From NCBI GenBank assembly GCA_964613055.1, contig CAZTGD010000008.1, forward strand, positions 1 through 64,000: 64,000 bases of DNA, given 5' to 3'. The notes under the pieces are model-generated. The model was not told where the DNA came from. It saw only the letters and a list, made by a program, of their open reading frames with translations, and did no database searches. Positions 52,869-61,413 of this stretch are shown piece by piece. A program made the position numbers and the translations under genes. The first letter of the stretch is position 1; each line of letters begins with the position of its first letter. The stretch comes from JAXGMQ01 sp964613055 (GTDB taxonomy: Bacteria > Caldisericota > Caldisericia > JAAYUI01).

Positions 52869-53967
52869 AGGGCTTTACATTCACATTCCATTCTGCAGGA
52901 AGAAATGTGATTATTGCGATTTCTATTCTCTTTCTGGTTCAGAAAGATTGATACCTTATTACGTGAATGCTATTTTGAAGGAAGCGTCATCATACGAAAA
53001 TTATCCTATTGATACACTTTACATAGGCGGTGGAACACCTAGTTTGCTTGGTAAAGGAGTCAGAAGGCTTGTTGATGGTTTGAAATCGATCTTTAAGTTT
53101 GATTTAGAAGAAGCAACTGTGGAAGCCAATCCCGAATCCTGCAGTGATATCTTTTTAGAATCTGCTTTAAATGCCGGTATCAACAGAATCTCAATTGGCG
53201 TTCAGTCTCTAAATGACGATGAACTTAGTTCTGTGGGGCGTATCCATGACAGCAAAGAGGCATTGAATGCGATTTACAGATCTAAAAAAATTGGTTTTAA
53301 GGGAATAAGTGTTGATGTGATAATTGGACTCCCCGGGCAGGATTGGCACAGTTTAAGAAAGACTCTGTCGATACTCATTGACGCCCGCATAGGTCAGATA
53401 TCAACATACTGTCTTTCAATTGAACGGAACACACCTCTGTTTAGCAACATTCCATACAACCTCCCAACTGAAGATAATCAAGCATCTCTTTACACAAAAA
53501 CAAAAACATTCCTGGAAACATATGGATTCAAACACATCGAGATTTCAAGTTTCTCCCTACCAGGACATGAACCGATTCATAATCTGAACTGCTGGCGAGG
53601 AAGAGACTATATCGGACTGGGTGCAGGTGCGTCCTCTTTTATAGATGGAGTGAGATTCTCTAACAAGAAAGGTTTATCAGGATATATCTCTAATCCTTGC
53701 TCAAGAGGATCAATTGACGAAGAACTCAATGAAACAGAAAGAGCAGAAGATGAGGCAATGCTTCGATTGAGAATGCTGGATGAGGGACTGGATTTAAATG
53801 TTATGAGAGTACAATACAATACAGAAACAATTCGTACTATACTTGATCGCATATTAAAGCTTGAGGATGAAGGATTACTTGTTAGCAGAAACAATAAATA
53901 CCTTATTCCTTCAGATAAAATACTCACATCAAATTCCATTTTTCAAAGGATTTTATATGGAGACTAG
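52849..53967 (+). CDS. hemW: HemW-family radical SAM protein (heme chaperone)
   Basis: 372 residues from ATG 52849 (ATG 52843 is also possible; the longer frame from 52792 runs inside lepA). GLYIHIPFCRKKCDYCDFYS carries the CxxxCxxC cluster with an extra C two residues on, and IGGGTPS, EANPES, RISIGVQS and GLPGQ are standard. Once annotated as oxygen-independent coproporphyrinogen oxidase; HemW lacks that activity and inserts heme into target proteins. The lepA-hemW order is common in Firmicutes. Confidence 0.92.
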   Translation: MEKIINKGLYIHIPFCRKKCDYCDFYSLSGSERLIPYYVNAILKEASSYENYPIDTLYIGGGTPSLLGKGVRRLVDGLKSIFKFDLEEATVEANPESCSDIFLESALNAGINRISIGVQSLNDDELSSVGRIHDSKEALNAIYRSKKIGFKGISVDVIIGLPGQDWHSLRKTLSILIDARIGQISTYCLSIERNTPLFSNIPYNLPTEDNQASLYTKTKTFLETYGFKHIEISSFSLPGHEPIHNLNCWRGRDYIGLGAGASSFIDGVRFSNKKGLSGYISNPCSRGSIDEELNETERAEDEAMLRLRMLDEGLDLNVMRVQYNTETIRTILDRILKLEDEGLLVSRNNKYLIPSDKILTSNSIFQRILYGD

Positions 53968-54493
53968 CAATACAAAAGGTTATGTTTTAGCGGGTTTTTT
54001 TATCGCACTGATGGCAATCTCTGCATATGTAAAAATTCCCACTCCATATGTACCTGTGACATTTCAGCTTATTGTAGCCATCACATCAGGAATAATACTC
54101 GGTCCATACCTAGGAGCACTTAGTATGTCTGTTTACGTCATACTTGGTCTCATTGGGCTTCCCATATTCTCGGGTGGAGGAGGATTTGGATACATATTGA
54201 TGCCAACGTTTGGTTTTATTATCGGTTTCATATTTTCTTCATTTGTCGCTGGTTTGTTGTGGAGGAAAAGTGTTACCATGAGAATACTGTCAATAATTGC
54301 CAGTATTATAGTATGTTATACACCTGGAATTCTTTGGTTTTGGATGATTATGACAGATATGACACTACTTGGATCAATGCTGTTCATGGTCCTTTATGCG
54401 ATAAAAGATGTCGCGTTGGGGGCTGTTCTATTTGGAACAATACACATTCTTAATTTCTACATAAAGGATCTGGAGGTGAGGTGTGTTCAGTGA
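53957..54493 (+). CDS. bioY: biotin ECF transporter S component
   Basis: 178 residues from ATG 53957, which follows AAAGGA by 6 nt. The frame is open upstream to 53861 but only within hemW. Six hydrophobic helices; TPYVPVTFQLIVAITSGIIL and GLIGLPIFSGGGGFGYILMP are BioY signatures. No biotin synthesis genes are nearby, pointing to uptake. Confidence 0.93.
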   Translation: METSNTKGYVLAGFFIALMAISAYVKIPTPYVPVTFQLIVAITSGIILGPYLGALSMSVYVILGLIGLPIFSGGGGFGYILMPTFGFIIGFIFSSFVAGLLWRKSVTMRILSIIASIIVCYTPGILWFWMIMTDMTLLGSMLFMVLYAIKDVALGAVLFGTIHILNFYIKDLEVRCVQ

Positions 54494-54890
54494 ATATTGG
54501 CATGTTTGGCTGATTTTGGTTCTTCCCGGTTCACGGAACTTTTACACATAACGGTAACAAAATGGGAATATTATCTTGGTTCAAGAGGTTAGTGGGTTTA
54601 CCTTGTAGTTGGAATAGCATGCATTACTTGAACATTCTTCACGACAAGTCCGATACTTAAAACTTCATTCATCATTGTCGGGGCTAACCTTATCTGGAGT
54701 GTACACGAGCTCTTCAAACAATATCAACGCGTCGAGAATGGATGGTTCCCTGCTGGAAATGGACATGAGCTCGAAAAGGAAAGATGAATCACCAGGAAAT
54801 AACCTTTGTTCCTTGAAGTGACTTCCTGTGGTAGTTATAATCACCATCTCATGAATGTCACATTAAGAACGTAACTCGCAGGAGGCTAAA
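54494..54890. other. 397-bp intergenic region between bioY and ackA
   Basis: No recognisable gene. It contains a weak hairpin just after bioY (TTCCCG/CGGAA at ~54526-54539, then CTTTT), a 32-codon plus-strand frame (54562-54660, MGILSWFKRLVGL) without a good ribosome site, and a 60-residue minus-strand frame (54847-54665) with no family resemblance that runs into the ackA promoter. The 3' end holds that promoter and the ackA leader. Confidence 0.6.
54813..54841 (+). promoter_or_regulatory. promoter of ackA-purLMNH
   Basis: TTGAAG (54813-54818), 17 bp, perfect TATAAT (54836-54841). The ~40-nt leader contains AGGAGG before the TTG start at 54891. Confidence 0.72.
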
Positions 54891-56096
54891 TTGAAAATAC
54901 TCGTAATAAACTGTGGCTCATCGTCGATCAAGTTCAAGCTGTATGATATGAAAAAGGAAGATGAACTATGTAGTGGTCTTCTTGAAAAGGTAGGGCATGA
55001 TGATGCGATCTCTAATTACAAGAGGCCTGGCAAGGACAAGATCAAAAAAACACTTCCGATTAAATCGTATATTGATGGGATAAGCCTTCTGCTTGAAATG
55101 ATAACAAGCCCCGATGTTGGTGTGATATCTGATGTAACCGAGATAAATGCTGTAGGCCACAGAGTTGTACACGGCGCAGAGACCTTCTCTGGTTCACAGC
55201 TGATTACCGAAGAAGTCATCAACAAGATGAATGAGTGCATCCCTTTAGCTCCACTTCATAATCCACCAAATCTACACGGCATTTCAGCATTCAGGAAACT
55301 GCTACCAACAGTTCCACAATGCGGTGTCTTTGATACAGCCTTCCATCAGACAATGCCTCCAGAAGCCTTTATCTATGCCATACCATATGAGATGTATGAA
55401 AAGCATCGTATTCGCAGATACGGATTCCATGGTACTTCACATTACTTTGTATCACAGGAAGCGGCTAAGTTTCTCAAACGGGATATTGAGGATTTAAAGA
55501 TAATAACATGCCATCTTGGTAACGGTTGCTCAATATGTGCCGTAGATGGTGGTGGATCGGTTGATACCTCTATGGGTATGACCCCCCTTGAAGGTCTTGT
55601 AATGGGTACGAGAAGCGGCGATATAGACCCTGCTTTAATAAAATTTATAATGGAGAAAGAAAATATCAGCATCGATCAAGCTGATAATATGCTCAACAAA
55701 AAGAGTGGTCTACTGGGTCTATGCGGATCAAACGATTCTCGCGATCTGGATGATGGCATGATTGCCGGTAATGAAAAAGACACTCTCGCTTTCAACATTA
55801 TGACTCGAAGGATCACCAAGTATATCGGTGCTTATGCCGCAATAATGGGTGGACTGGATGTCCTCGTATTCACAGCAGGGATAGGAGAGAATTCTGAGCA
55901 CACAAGAGGTAAGGTGTGTGAGAATCTTGAATTCCTTGGGATTGAACTTGATTATGAAATGAACATAATAAGGAGCAGTGAGATTAGGGATATCAGCGAT
56001 GAGGATGCCAGAGTCAGGGTATTGGTTGTGCCAACCAATGAAGAACTTGTAATCGCCAGGGATACCAAAAAGATAATCGAAGCTAAAGGAATCTGA
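54891..56096 (+). CDS. ackA: acetate kinase
   Basis: Acetyl-phosphate + ADP to acetate + ATP. 401 residues with NCGSSSIKFKLYD at the start, GHRVVHGAETF, the catalytic Asp in GVFDTAFHQTMPPEA, RRYGFHGTSH, HLGNGCS and TAGIGENS. TTG start with AGGAGG 6 nt upstream. Its linkage to purine genes by a TGATG overlap is unusual; no pta is present here. Confidence 0.97.
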   Translation: MKILVINCGSSSIKFKLYDMKKEDELCSGLLEKVGHDDAISNYKRPGKDKIKKTLPIKSYIDGISLLLEMITSPDVGVISDVTEINAVGHRVVHGAETFSGSQLITEEVINKMNECIPLAPLHNPPNLHGISAFRKLLPTVPQCGVFDTAFHQTMPPEAFIYAIPYEMYEKHRIRRYGFHGTSHYFVSQEAAKFLKRDIEDLKIITCHLGNGCSICAVDGGGSVDTSMGMTPLEGLVMGTRSGDIDPALIKFIMEKENISIDQADNMLNKKSGLLGLCGSNDSRDLDDGMIAGNEKDTLAFNIMTRRITKYIGAYAAIMGGLDVLVFTAGIGENSEHTRGKVCENLEFLGIELDYEMNIIRSSEIRDISDEDARVRVLVVPTNEELVIARDTKKIIEAKGI

Positions 56097-58291
56097 TGGA
56101 TGAAGGAACAATTCAATCTGCTCTTGAATACGGATTGACTAGGAGTGAATTCGATCATATTGTCGATATACTTGGTAGAGTCCCCAATCAACTTGAGCTT
56201 GCTATATTCTCGGTTATGTGGTCTGAGCATTGCTCGTACAAATCTTCAAAGAAGCTACTCAAACAGTTTCCATCACAATCTCCCAATGTAATCCAGGGAC
56301 CCGGCGAGAACGCTGGAATTGTGGACATCGGCGATAACCTGGCAGTTGTTTTTAAGGTCGAAAGCCATAACCATCCATCTGCAATTGAACCCTATCAGGG
56401 CGCTGCGACCGGTGTTGGTGGAATAATACGGGACATTTTTACAATGGGTGCAAGACCAGTTCTAACACTTGACCCACTTTTCTTTGGATCAACCAGCGAT
56501 CCTGAATCAAAGCGTCTGCTTGATGGAGTTGTTCGAGGTATCTCAGGATACGGCAATTGTGTGGGTGTGCCTAACCTTGGAGGGGAGCTTCACTTAGATG
56601 ATTGCTACAAGAAGAATCCAATTATTAATGTATTTTGTTTGGGGATTGTCAAACACGATGAGATCAAATATGCAGGGGCCTCTCAACCGGGGGACGTTGT
56701 CATACTCATTGGTGCAAAGACCGGCAGAGATGGTATACATGGCGCTACTTTTGCCTCAGATGAATTATCTGAAGAATCAGAAGAAAAGAGGACAGCTGTT
56801 CAGGTAGGGGATCCATTTCTGGAAAAACTCCTTATTGAGTCAACACTTGAGCTAATATCTGATAACCTAATCGAAGCAGTTCAGGACCTTGGTGCCGCAG
56901 GTTTGACCTCATCATCTGTAGAGATGTGTGGAAGGACAGGAAGAGGCATTGTACTTAACATGGACTCTGTTCCCCGAAGAGCAGAGAATATGAGTGCATA
57001 TGAAATAATGCTTTCTGAGTCTCAGGAGAGGATGCTTCTGATGATCAAACCAGAAAACACTACAAAGGTTCACAGTGTCCTGTCAAAGTGGGATCTAGAT
57101 TCAACCGTTATCGGAGAGGTTACAGATACTGGAAATATAGAGATTATCGATAATGGCGGTCTTGTCTGTAGTATACCAGTTACTTATCTAACTGATTCTG
57201 CTCCTGAACTAGATCTTCCAAGTAGAAGACCTGATCTTGAATTGAGAGCTAGGGAACCTGCCTGTTTTACTTTGCCTTCATGGGATCACGAAGGATTGAT
57301 CATCAAGATGGCTGGTTCTGCTGAGGGCTGTTCAAAGGAATGGATATACCATCAATACGACACCACTCTTCTCACAAACACAATGATTGCTCCTTCTTCT
57401 GGACCTGGAGTGATAAGAATAAAGAACACAGATAAAGTAATTGCTGTCACCAGTGATACAAAACCCCGTTACTGCTGGTTGAGTCCAAGTCGAGGTGGGA
57501 CTCATACGGTGTTCGAAGCCGCAAGGAATCTTTATACTTCAGGTGTAAAACCATTAGCTGTTTCTGATTGTTTAAACTTTGGTAACCCAACAAAACCAGA
57601 GATATACTACGAGTTTTCTGAGTGTTTAAGAGGTATGATCCAAGCTCTTGAAATCCTAAAAATACCTGTAGTTTCTGGGAATGTCAGCTTCTACAATGAG
57701 AGTCCAGAATCTGCTGTTAAGCCCACACCCGTTGTGTTAATGGTTGGACTAGGTAAACAGGGTCGAATCAATCCACCAGGATTCCAACGTCCTGGTGATG
57801 TCATTATGCTTCTTGGTGATACTTATGAGGAATATGGTGGCTCTGCACTCTATAAAATCCTCACAGGTAAAACATTTGGCAGACTCCCCTCACTCCGACC
57901 GGATCAAGAGATATCTCTTGGTAAATTCATGCTAGAGGCAACTGATAAATATCTGATTGCATCAGCTGTTGATCTTTCAGATGGAGGTCTCGCTCAATCG
58001 CTGATCGAATCTGTATGTGAATCGGGCATGGGTGCGCAGATAACCCTTAAAGCAAATGCCTTGATGCTAACAAAGATGTTATTTTCAGAATCATCTGCGA
58101 GGGCAATGATATCAGTATCACCAGAAAAGGTGTTGGATGTGCAGGAATTGTCTCACCAACACAGTGTTACAAATGAGATAATTGGTATCGTTGGTGGCAA
58201 TACACTCTCCGTTGCTGGCAATTTTGACATACCAGTCAGCAAGCTATCAGATGTGTATTTTAATTCACTTAGGGAGCTAATGGATGGCTGA
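56096..58291 (+). CDS. purL: phosphoribosylformylglycinamidine synthase subunit PurL (small type)
   Basis: 731 residues, the Bacillus-type PurL that works with PurS and PurQ in the fourth step of IMP synthesis. SVMWSEHCSYKSSKKLLK, ESHNHPSAIEPYQGAATGVG, GDRDG-like TGRDGIHGATFAS and SDCLNFGNPTKPE are typical. Neither purS nor purQ is in the window. AAAGGA precedes the ATG, which overlaps the ackA stop. Confidence 0.96.
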   Translation: MDEGTIQSALEYGLTRSEFDHIVDILGRVPNQLELAIFSVMWSEHCSYKSSKKLLKQFPSQSPNVIQGPGENAGIVDIGDNLAVVFKVESHNHPSAIEPYQGAATGVGGIIRDIFTMGARPVLTLDPLFFGSTSDPESKRLLDGVVRGISGYGNCVGVPNLGGELHLDDCYKKNPIINVFCLGIVKHDEIKYAGASQPGDVVILIGAKTGRDGIHGATFASDELSEESEEKRTAVQVGDPFLEKLLIESTLELISDNLIEAVQDLGAAGLTSSSVEMCGRTGRGIVLNMDSVPRRAENMSAYEIMLSESQERMLLMIKPENTTKVHSVLSKWDLDSTVIGEVTDTGNIEIIDNGGLVCSIPVTYLTDSAPELDLPSRRPDLELRAREPACFTLPSWDHEGLIIKMAGSAEGCSKEWIYHQYDTTLLTNTMIAPSSGPGVIRIKNTDKVIAVTSDTKPRYCWLSPSRGGTHTVFEAARNLYTSGVKPLAVSDCLNFGNPTKPEIYYEFSECLRGMIQALEILKIPVVSGNVSFYNESPESAVKPTPVVLMVGLGKQGRINPPGFQRPGDVIMLLGDTYEEYGGSALYKILTGKTFGRLPSLRPDQEISLGKFMLEATDKYLIASAVDLSDGGLAQSLIESVCESGMGAQITLKANALMLTKMLFSESSARAMISVSPEKVLDVQELSHQHSVTNEIIGIVGGNTLSVAGNFDIPVSKLSDVYFNSLRELMDG

Positions 58292-59288
58292 CCTATACGA
58301 GAAAGCAGGTGTATCTCAATCCAAGGGTGATGACTTTGTAGATAGCATAAAATCAATTGTCGACTCAACAAAGACTGCTGGGGTACTTGGTGATATCGGT
58401 GCTTTTGGTGGTATGTTTGAAATCCCCTCCGGTTACAAAGAGCCAGTGCTGGTATCAAGTACTGACGGTGTAGGCACAAAAGTACTGCTCGCAATTGAGA
58501 TGAACAAACACGACACAATAGGTATTGATTGTGTTGCAATGAACGTAGACGATATCATTTGTAGTGGAGCAAAACCACTGTATTTTCTTGATTACATAGC
58601 GCTTGGAAAACTCAATAAGAGAGTTGCATACGATATCGTAAACGGTGTGGTTGAAGGATGTAAGCAGTCTGGTTGTTCTCTAATCGGTGGAGAGACAGCT
58701 CAGATGGGTGATATGTATGCAGAGAACGAATATGACCTTGTTGGATTCGCTGTTGGAATCGTTGAGAAATCAAAGATAATCGATGGTTCGAGCGTTTGTG
58801 ATGGAGATGTCATAATCGGACTGCCGTCATCTGGACTCCATTCAAACGGTTACACACTTGCAAGAAAAGTGCTATTGGAGAACTACAAACTAGACTCTAC
58901 ATTTCCAGGTATACCACATCTGGGTATGGCTATGCTTGAACCCACAACTATATATGCTCCATACATTCTCAAAATGATTTCTGTTGTTGATGTGCATGGA
59001 ATAGCACACATAACTGGTGGCGGTCTCATTGATAACATTCCCAGAGCAATACAATCCGGCACTGCCATAATCGATAAAAAACTCATTCAGATTCCACCAA
59101 TTATTGATTTGTTTACAAGGGAAGCAGACATGGATGTTGAATCAGCATATCGAACTTTCAACATGGGTATTGGCATGGTGGTGATTGTTCCAAAGAAATA
59201 TGCTAATAAAACTTTTGCATTATATCCTGGAGCACGGATAATTGGAAGGATAGAGGGTGATTGCAAACCCTCCGTTGATATTGTCTGA
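58284..59288 (+). CDS. purM: phosphoribosylformylglycinamidine cyclo-ligase
   Basis: AIR synthetase, fifth step of IMP synthesis. 334 residues with ssTDGVGTKVLLA, MNVDDIICSGAKPLYFLDYI, LIGGETAQMGDMY and GLPSSGLHSNGYTLAR. The start overlaps purL by 8 bp and the stop overlaps purN (TGATG). Confidence 0.96.
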   Translation: MADLYEKAGVSQSKGDDFVDSIKSIVDSTKTAGVLGDIGAFGGMFEIPSGYKEPVLVSSTDGVGTKVLLAIEMNKHDTIGIDCVAMNVDDIICSGAKPLYFLDYIALGKLNKRVAYDIVNGVVEGCKQSGCSLIGGETAQMGDMYAENEYDLVGFAVGIVEKSKIIDGSSVCDGDVIIGLPSSGLHSNGYTLARKVLLENYKLDSTFPGIPHLGMAMLEPTTIYAPYILKMISVVDVHGIAHITGGGLIDNIPRAIQSGTAIIDKKLIQIPPIIDLFTREADMDVESAYRTFNMGIGMVVIVPKKYANKTFALYPGARIIGRIEGDCKPSVDIV

Positions 59289-59905
59289 TGATCCGAAACA
59301 GAATCGCAGTTCTCGTATCAGGAAGGGGATCGAATCTTATGGCTTTACATCAAGCCATAATAGATAGAAAGCTTGATGCAAAGATAACAATTGTCATATC
59401 CAGCAGAAGCAATGCAAAAGCACTTGAATACTGCAAAGAAAACCATATTCCTCATAAAGTATTCAATAAGAAAAACTATCCAAATAGAGAGTCATTATTC
59501 TCGGACATCTCTGATTGCATCGATAGTCATAAAGCTGATCTTATCGTGCTAGCAGGATTTATGCTTCTTACTCCAAAAGAGTTTACCCAGAAGTATTTTG
59601 GTCGAATGGTCAATATTCACCCAGCTCTTCTCCCTTCGTTCCCCGGTCTTCATGCTCAAAAACAAGCGTTTGATTATGGAGTAAAGGTAACAGGCTGTAC
59701 AGTTTTCTTCGTTGATGAGGGATGCGATACTGGTCCAATTATTATTCAAAAAACAGTTACAGTGCTTGAAAAAGACACAGAGGACTCTCTGTCATCAAGG
59801 ATACTTGAAGCAGAACATGAAACTATCTGGAGAGCATGCAAGCTTGTTCTTGACAGAAGAACTATCATAGAAGGCAGACGAATCAGAATATTGGAGGAAC
59901 AATGA
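59288..59905 (+). CDS. purN: phosphoribosylglycinamide formyltransferase
   Basis: Folate-dependent GAR transformylase, third step. 205 residues with LVSGRGSNLMAL, the catalytic NIHPALLPSFPGLHAQ (Asn, His) and GCTVFFVDEGCDTGPII (Asp). Overlaps purH by ATGA. Confidence 0.95.
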   Translation: MIRNRIAVLVSGRGSNLMALHQAIIDRKLDAKITIVISSRSNAKALEYCKENHIPHKVFNKKNYPNRESLFSDISDCIDSHKADLIVLAGFMLLTPKEFTQKYFGRMVNIHPALLPSFPGLHAQKQAFDYGVKVTGCTVFFVDEGCDTGPIIIQKTVTVLEKDTEDSLSSRILEAEHETIWRACKLVLDRRTIIEGRRIRILEEQ

Positions 59906-61413
59906 GATATACACTGGTATCCACCTACAACAAGGAAGGTCTCGAACCACTCATACGAGAGCTTGGATCAATGGGATACAGGGTCCTATCAACAGGCGGT
60001 ACAGCCGATCATCTCAGAGAAATGGGTTTTCATATATCCGACATTTCAGAATACACGGGAAGCCCTGAGATCCTTGGCGGTAGAGTAAAGACCCTCCACC
60101 CGAAGGTATTTTCTGGAATACTTTCCAGACGTGACAATGAAGATGATGCATGTGATCTTGAATCTATAGGTGCACATTCAATTGATATAGTTATCTGCAA
60201 CCTGTATCCATTTAAAGAAACTATCTCAAAACATGACTGTAATCTTGAGGATGCCATTGAACAGATAGACATTGGTGGAGTATCGTTGCTCAGGGCTTCT
60301 GCAAAGAACTATAAGGATGTAGTTGTTTTGAGTTCACCGTCCCAATATGAGGAGTTTATTGAGAGAATTCGAAACGGTCGATTCGATATGCAGTATAGAA
60401 AAGAGTTGGCAATCTCAGCTTTCAAACAGACAACGGAATATGATAACACTATAGCTCAGTACTTCATTGATAATTCTGATTCTAGAAGTTCTGGTCTTTC
60501 GCAGGTAATCTATCCCAGGATAATCCAATCACTGAGATATGGTGAAAATCCTCACCAGCATGCTGATCTTTACTCACTTGATCTTTCAGAGATACCGATT
60601 GACAAGATTCAGGGGAAAAAGCTTTCATACAATAACCTACTCGATGCCGACTCCGCTTTGTCGGCAATACTAGAGTTTGAAAAACCAGCATCTGTGATCG
60701 TCAAACATCTAACCCCAACCGGAATCGCTGTTGCTGATACAATTGAACAGGCATACCTTAATGCCTTCGAATGCGATAAGATATCACCATACGGAGGTAT
60801 ATTTGCATTCAATCGTGAATTGGATCTAGCTACTACAGAAAAAGTATCTAAGTTATTCGCTGAGATCATCATTGCACCCAACTTTTCGGAAGAATCACTG
60901 TCGCTACTTTCAAAGAAAAAGAAACTCAGATTACTCACATATGATCCTCAGATGAAAGCAGATGGTATCTCTTTGAGAAGCACATTGTTTGGAACACTTG
61001 TGCAAACAAGGGATATGAGTCTGATTGAATCTATGGAAGTGGTTGGTTCAGCACCAGTATCCGAAATAGACCTCAACGAGCTTGCATTTGGGATGACATG
61101 CGTCAAGCACGTCAAATCAAATGCTATAACACTTTCAAAGGGATTTGCCACGGTAGGAATCGGTGGAGGTCAACCCAATAGGGTTGGTTCCGCCAATATA
61201 GCCATCAGTCAAGCTGGAGATAAGACAAGAAAATCATATTTGGCTTCTGACGCATACATACCATTTTCAGATACGGTTGAGGTTGCACACAGGGCTGGAG
61301 TAAAAGCCATAATAGAACCAGGTGGTTCAATTCGAGACAAAGAAGTAATAGAAAAAGCCAATGAATTAGGTGTTGGTCTGGTTTTCTCTGGGCAAAGGCA
61401 TTTTCGGCACTAG
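59902..61413 (+). CDS. purH: bifunctional AICAR transformylase / IMP cyclohydrolase
   Basis: Last two steps to IMP. 503 residues: MGS-like cyclohydrolase domain (1-~185: STGGTADHLREMG, GRVKTLHPKVFSGIL, CNLYPF) and AICAR transformylase domain (LRYGENPHQHADLY, VKHLTPTGIAVADT, CVKHVKSNAITLSKG). GGAGG precedes the ATG. Its stop codon overlaps that of the convergent C25 peptidase gene by 4 bp, with no terminator between them. Confidence 0.96.
   Translation: MRYTLVSTYNKEGLEPLIRELGSMGYRVLSTGGTADHLREMGFHISDISEYTGSPEILGGRVKTLHPKVFSGILSRRDNEDDACDLESIGAHSIDIVICNLYPFKETISKHDCNLEDAIEQIDIGGVSLLRASAKNYKDVVVLSSPSQYEEFIERIRNGRFDMQYRKELAISAFKQTTEYDNTIAQYFIDNSDSRSSGLSQVIYPRIIQSLRYGENPHQHADLYSLDLSEIPIDKIQGKKLSYNNLLDADSALSAILEFEKPASVIVKHLTPTGIAVADTIEQAYLNAFECDKISPYGGIFAFNRELDLATTEKVSKLFAEIIIAPNFSEESLSLLSKKKKLRLLTYDPQMKADGISLRSTLFGTLVQTRDMSLIESMEVVGSAPVSEIDLNELAFGMTCVKHVKSNAITLSKGFATVGIGGGQPNRVGSANIAISQAGDKTRKSYLASDAYIPFSDTVEVAHRAGVKAIIEPGGSIRDKEVIEKANELGVGLVFSGQRHFRH

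Noticed and set aside
54562..54660. 32-residue plus-strand ORF (MGILSWFKRLVGL) in the same gap
   Set aside because: Short, no clear ribosome site, no similarity recognised; left as part of the intergenic entry.
54665..54847. 60-residue minus-strand ORF in the bioY-ackA gap
   Set aside because: No family resemblance, no Shine-Dalgarno sequence or promoter, and its 5' end overlaps the ackA promoter on the other strand. Cannot be supported as a gene.
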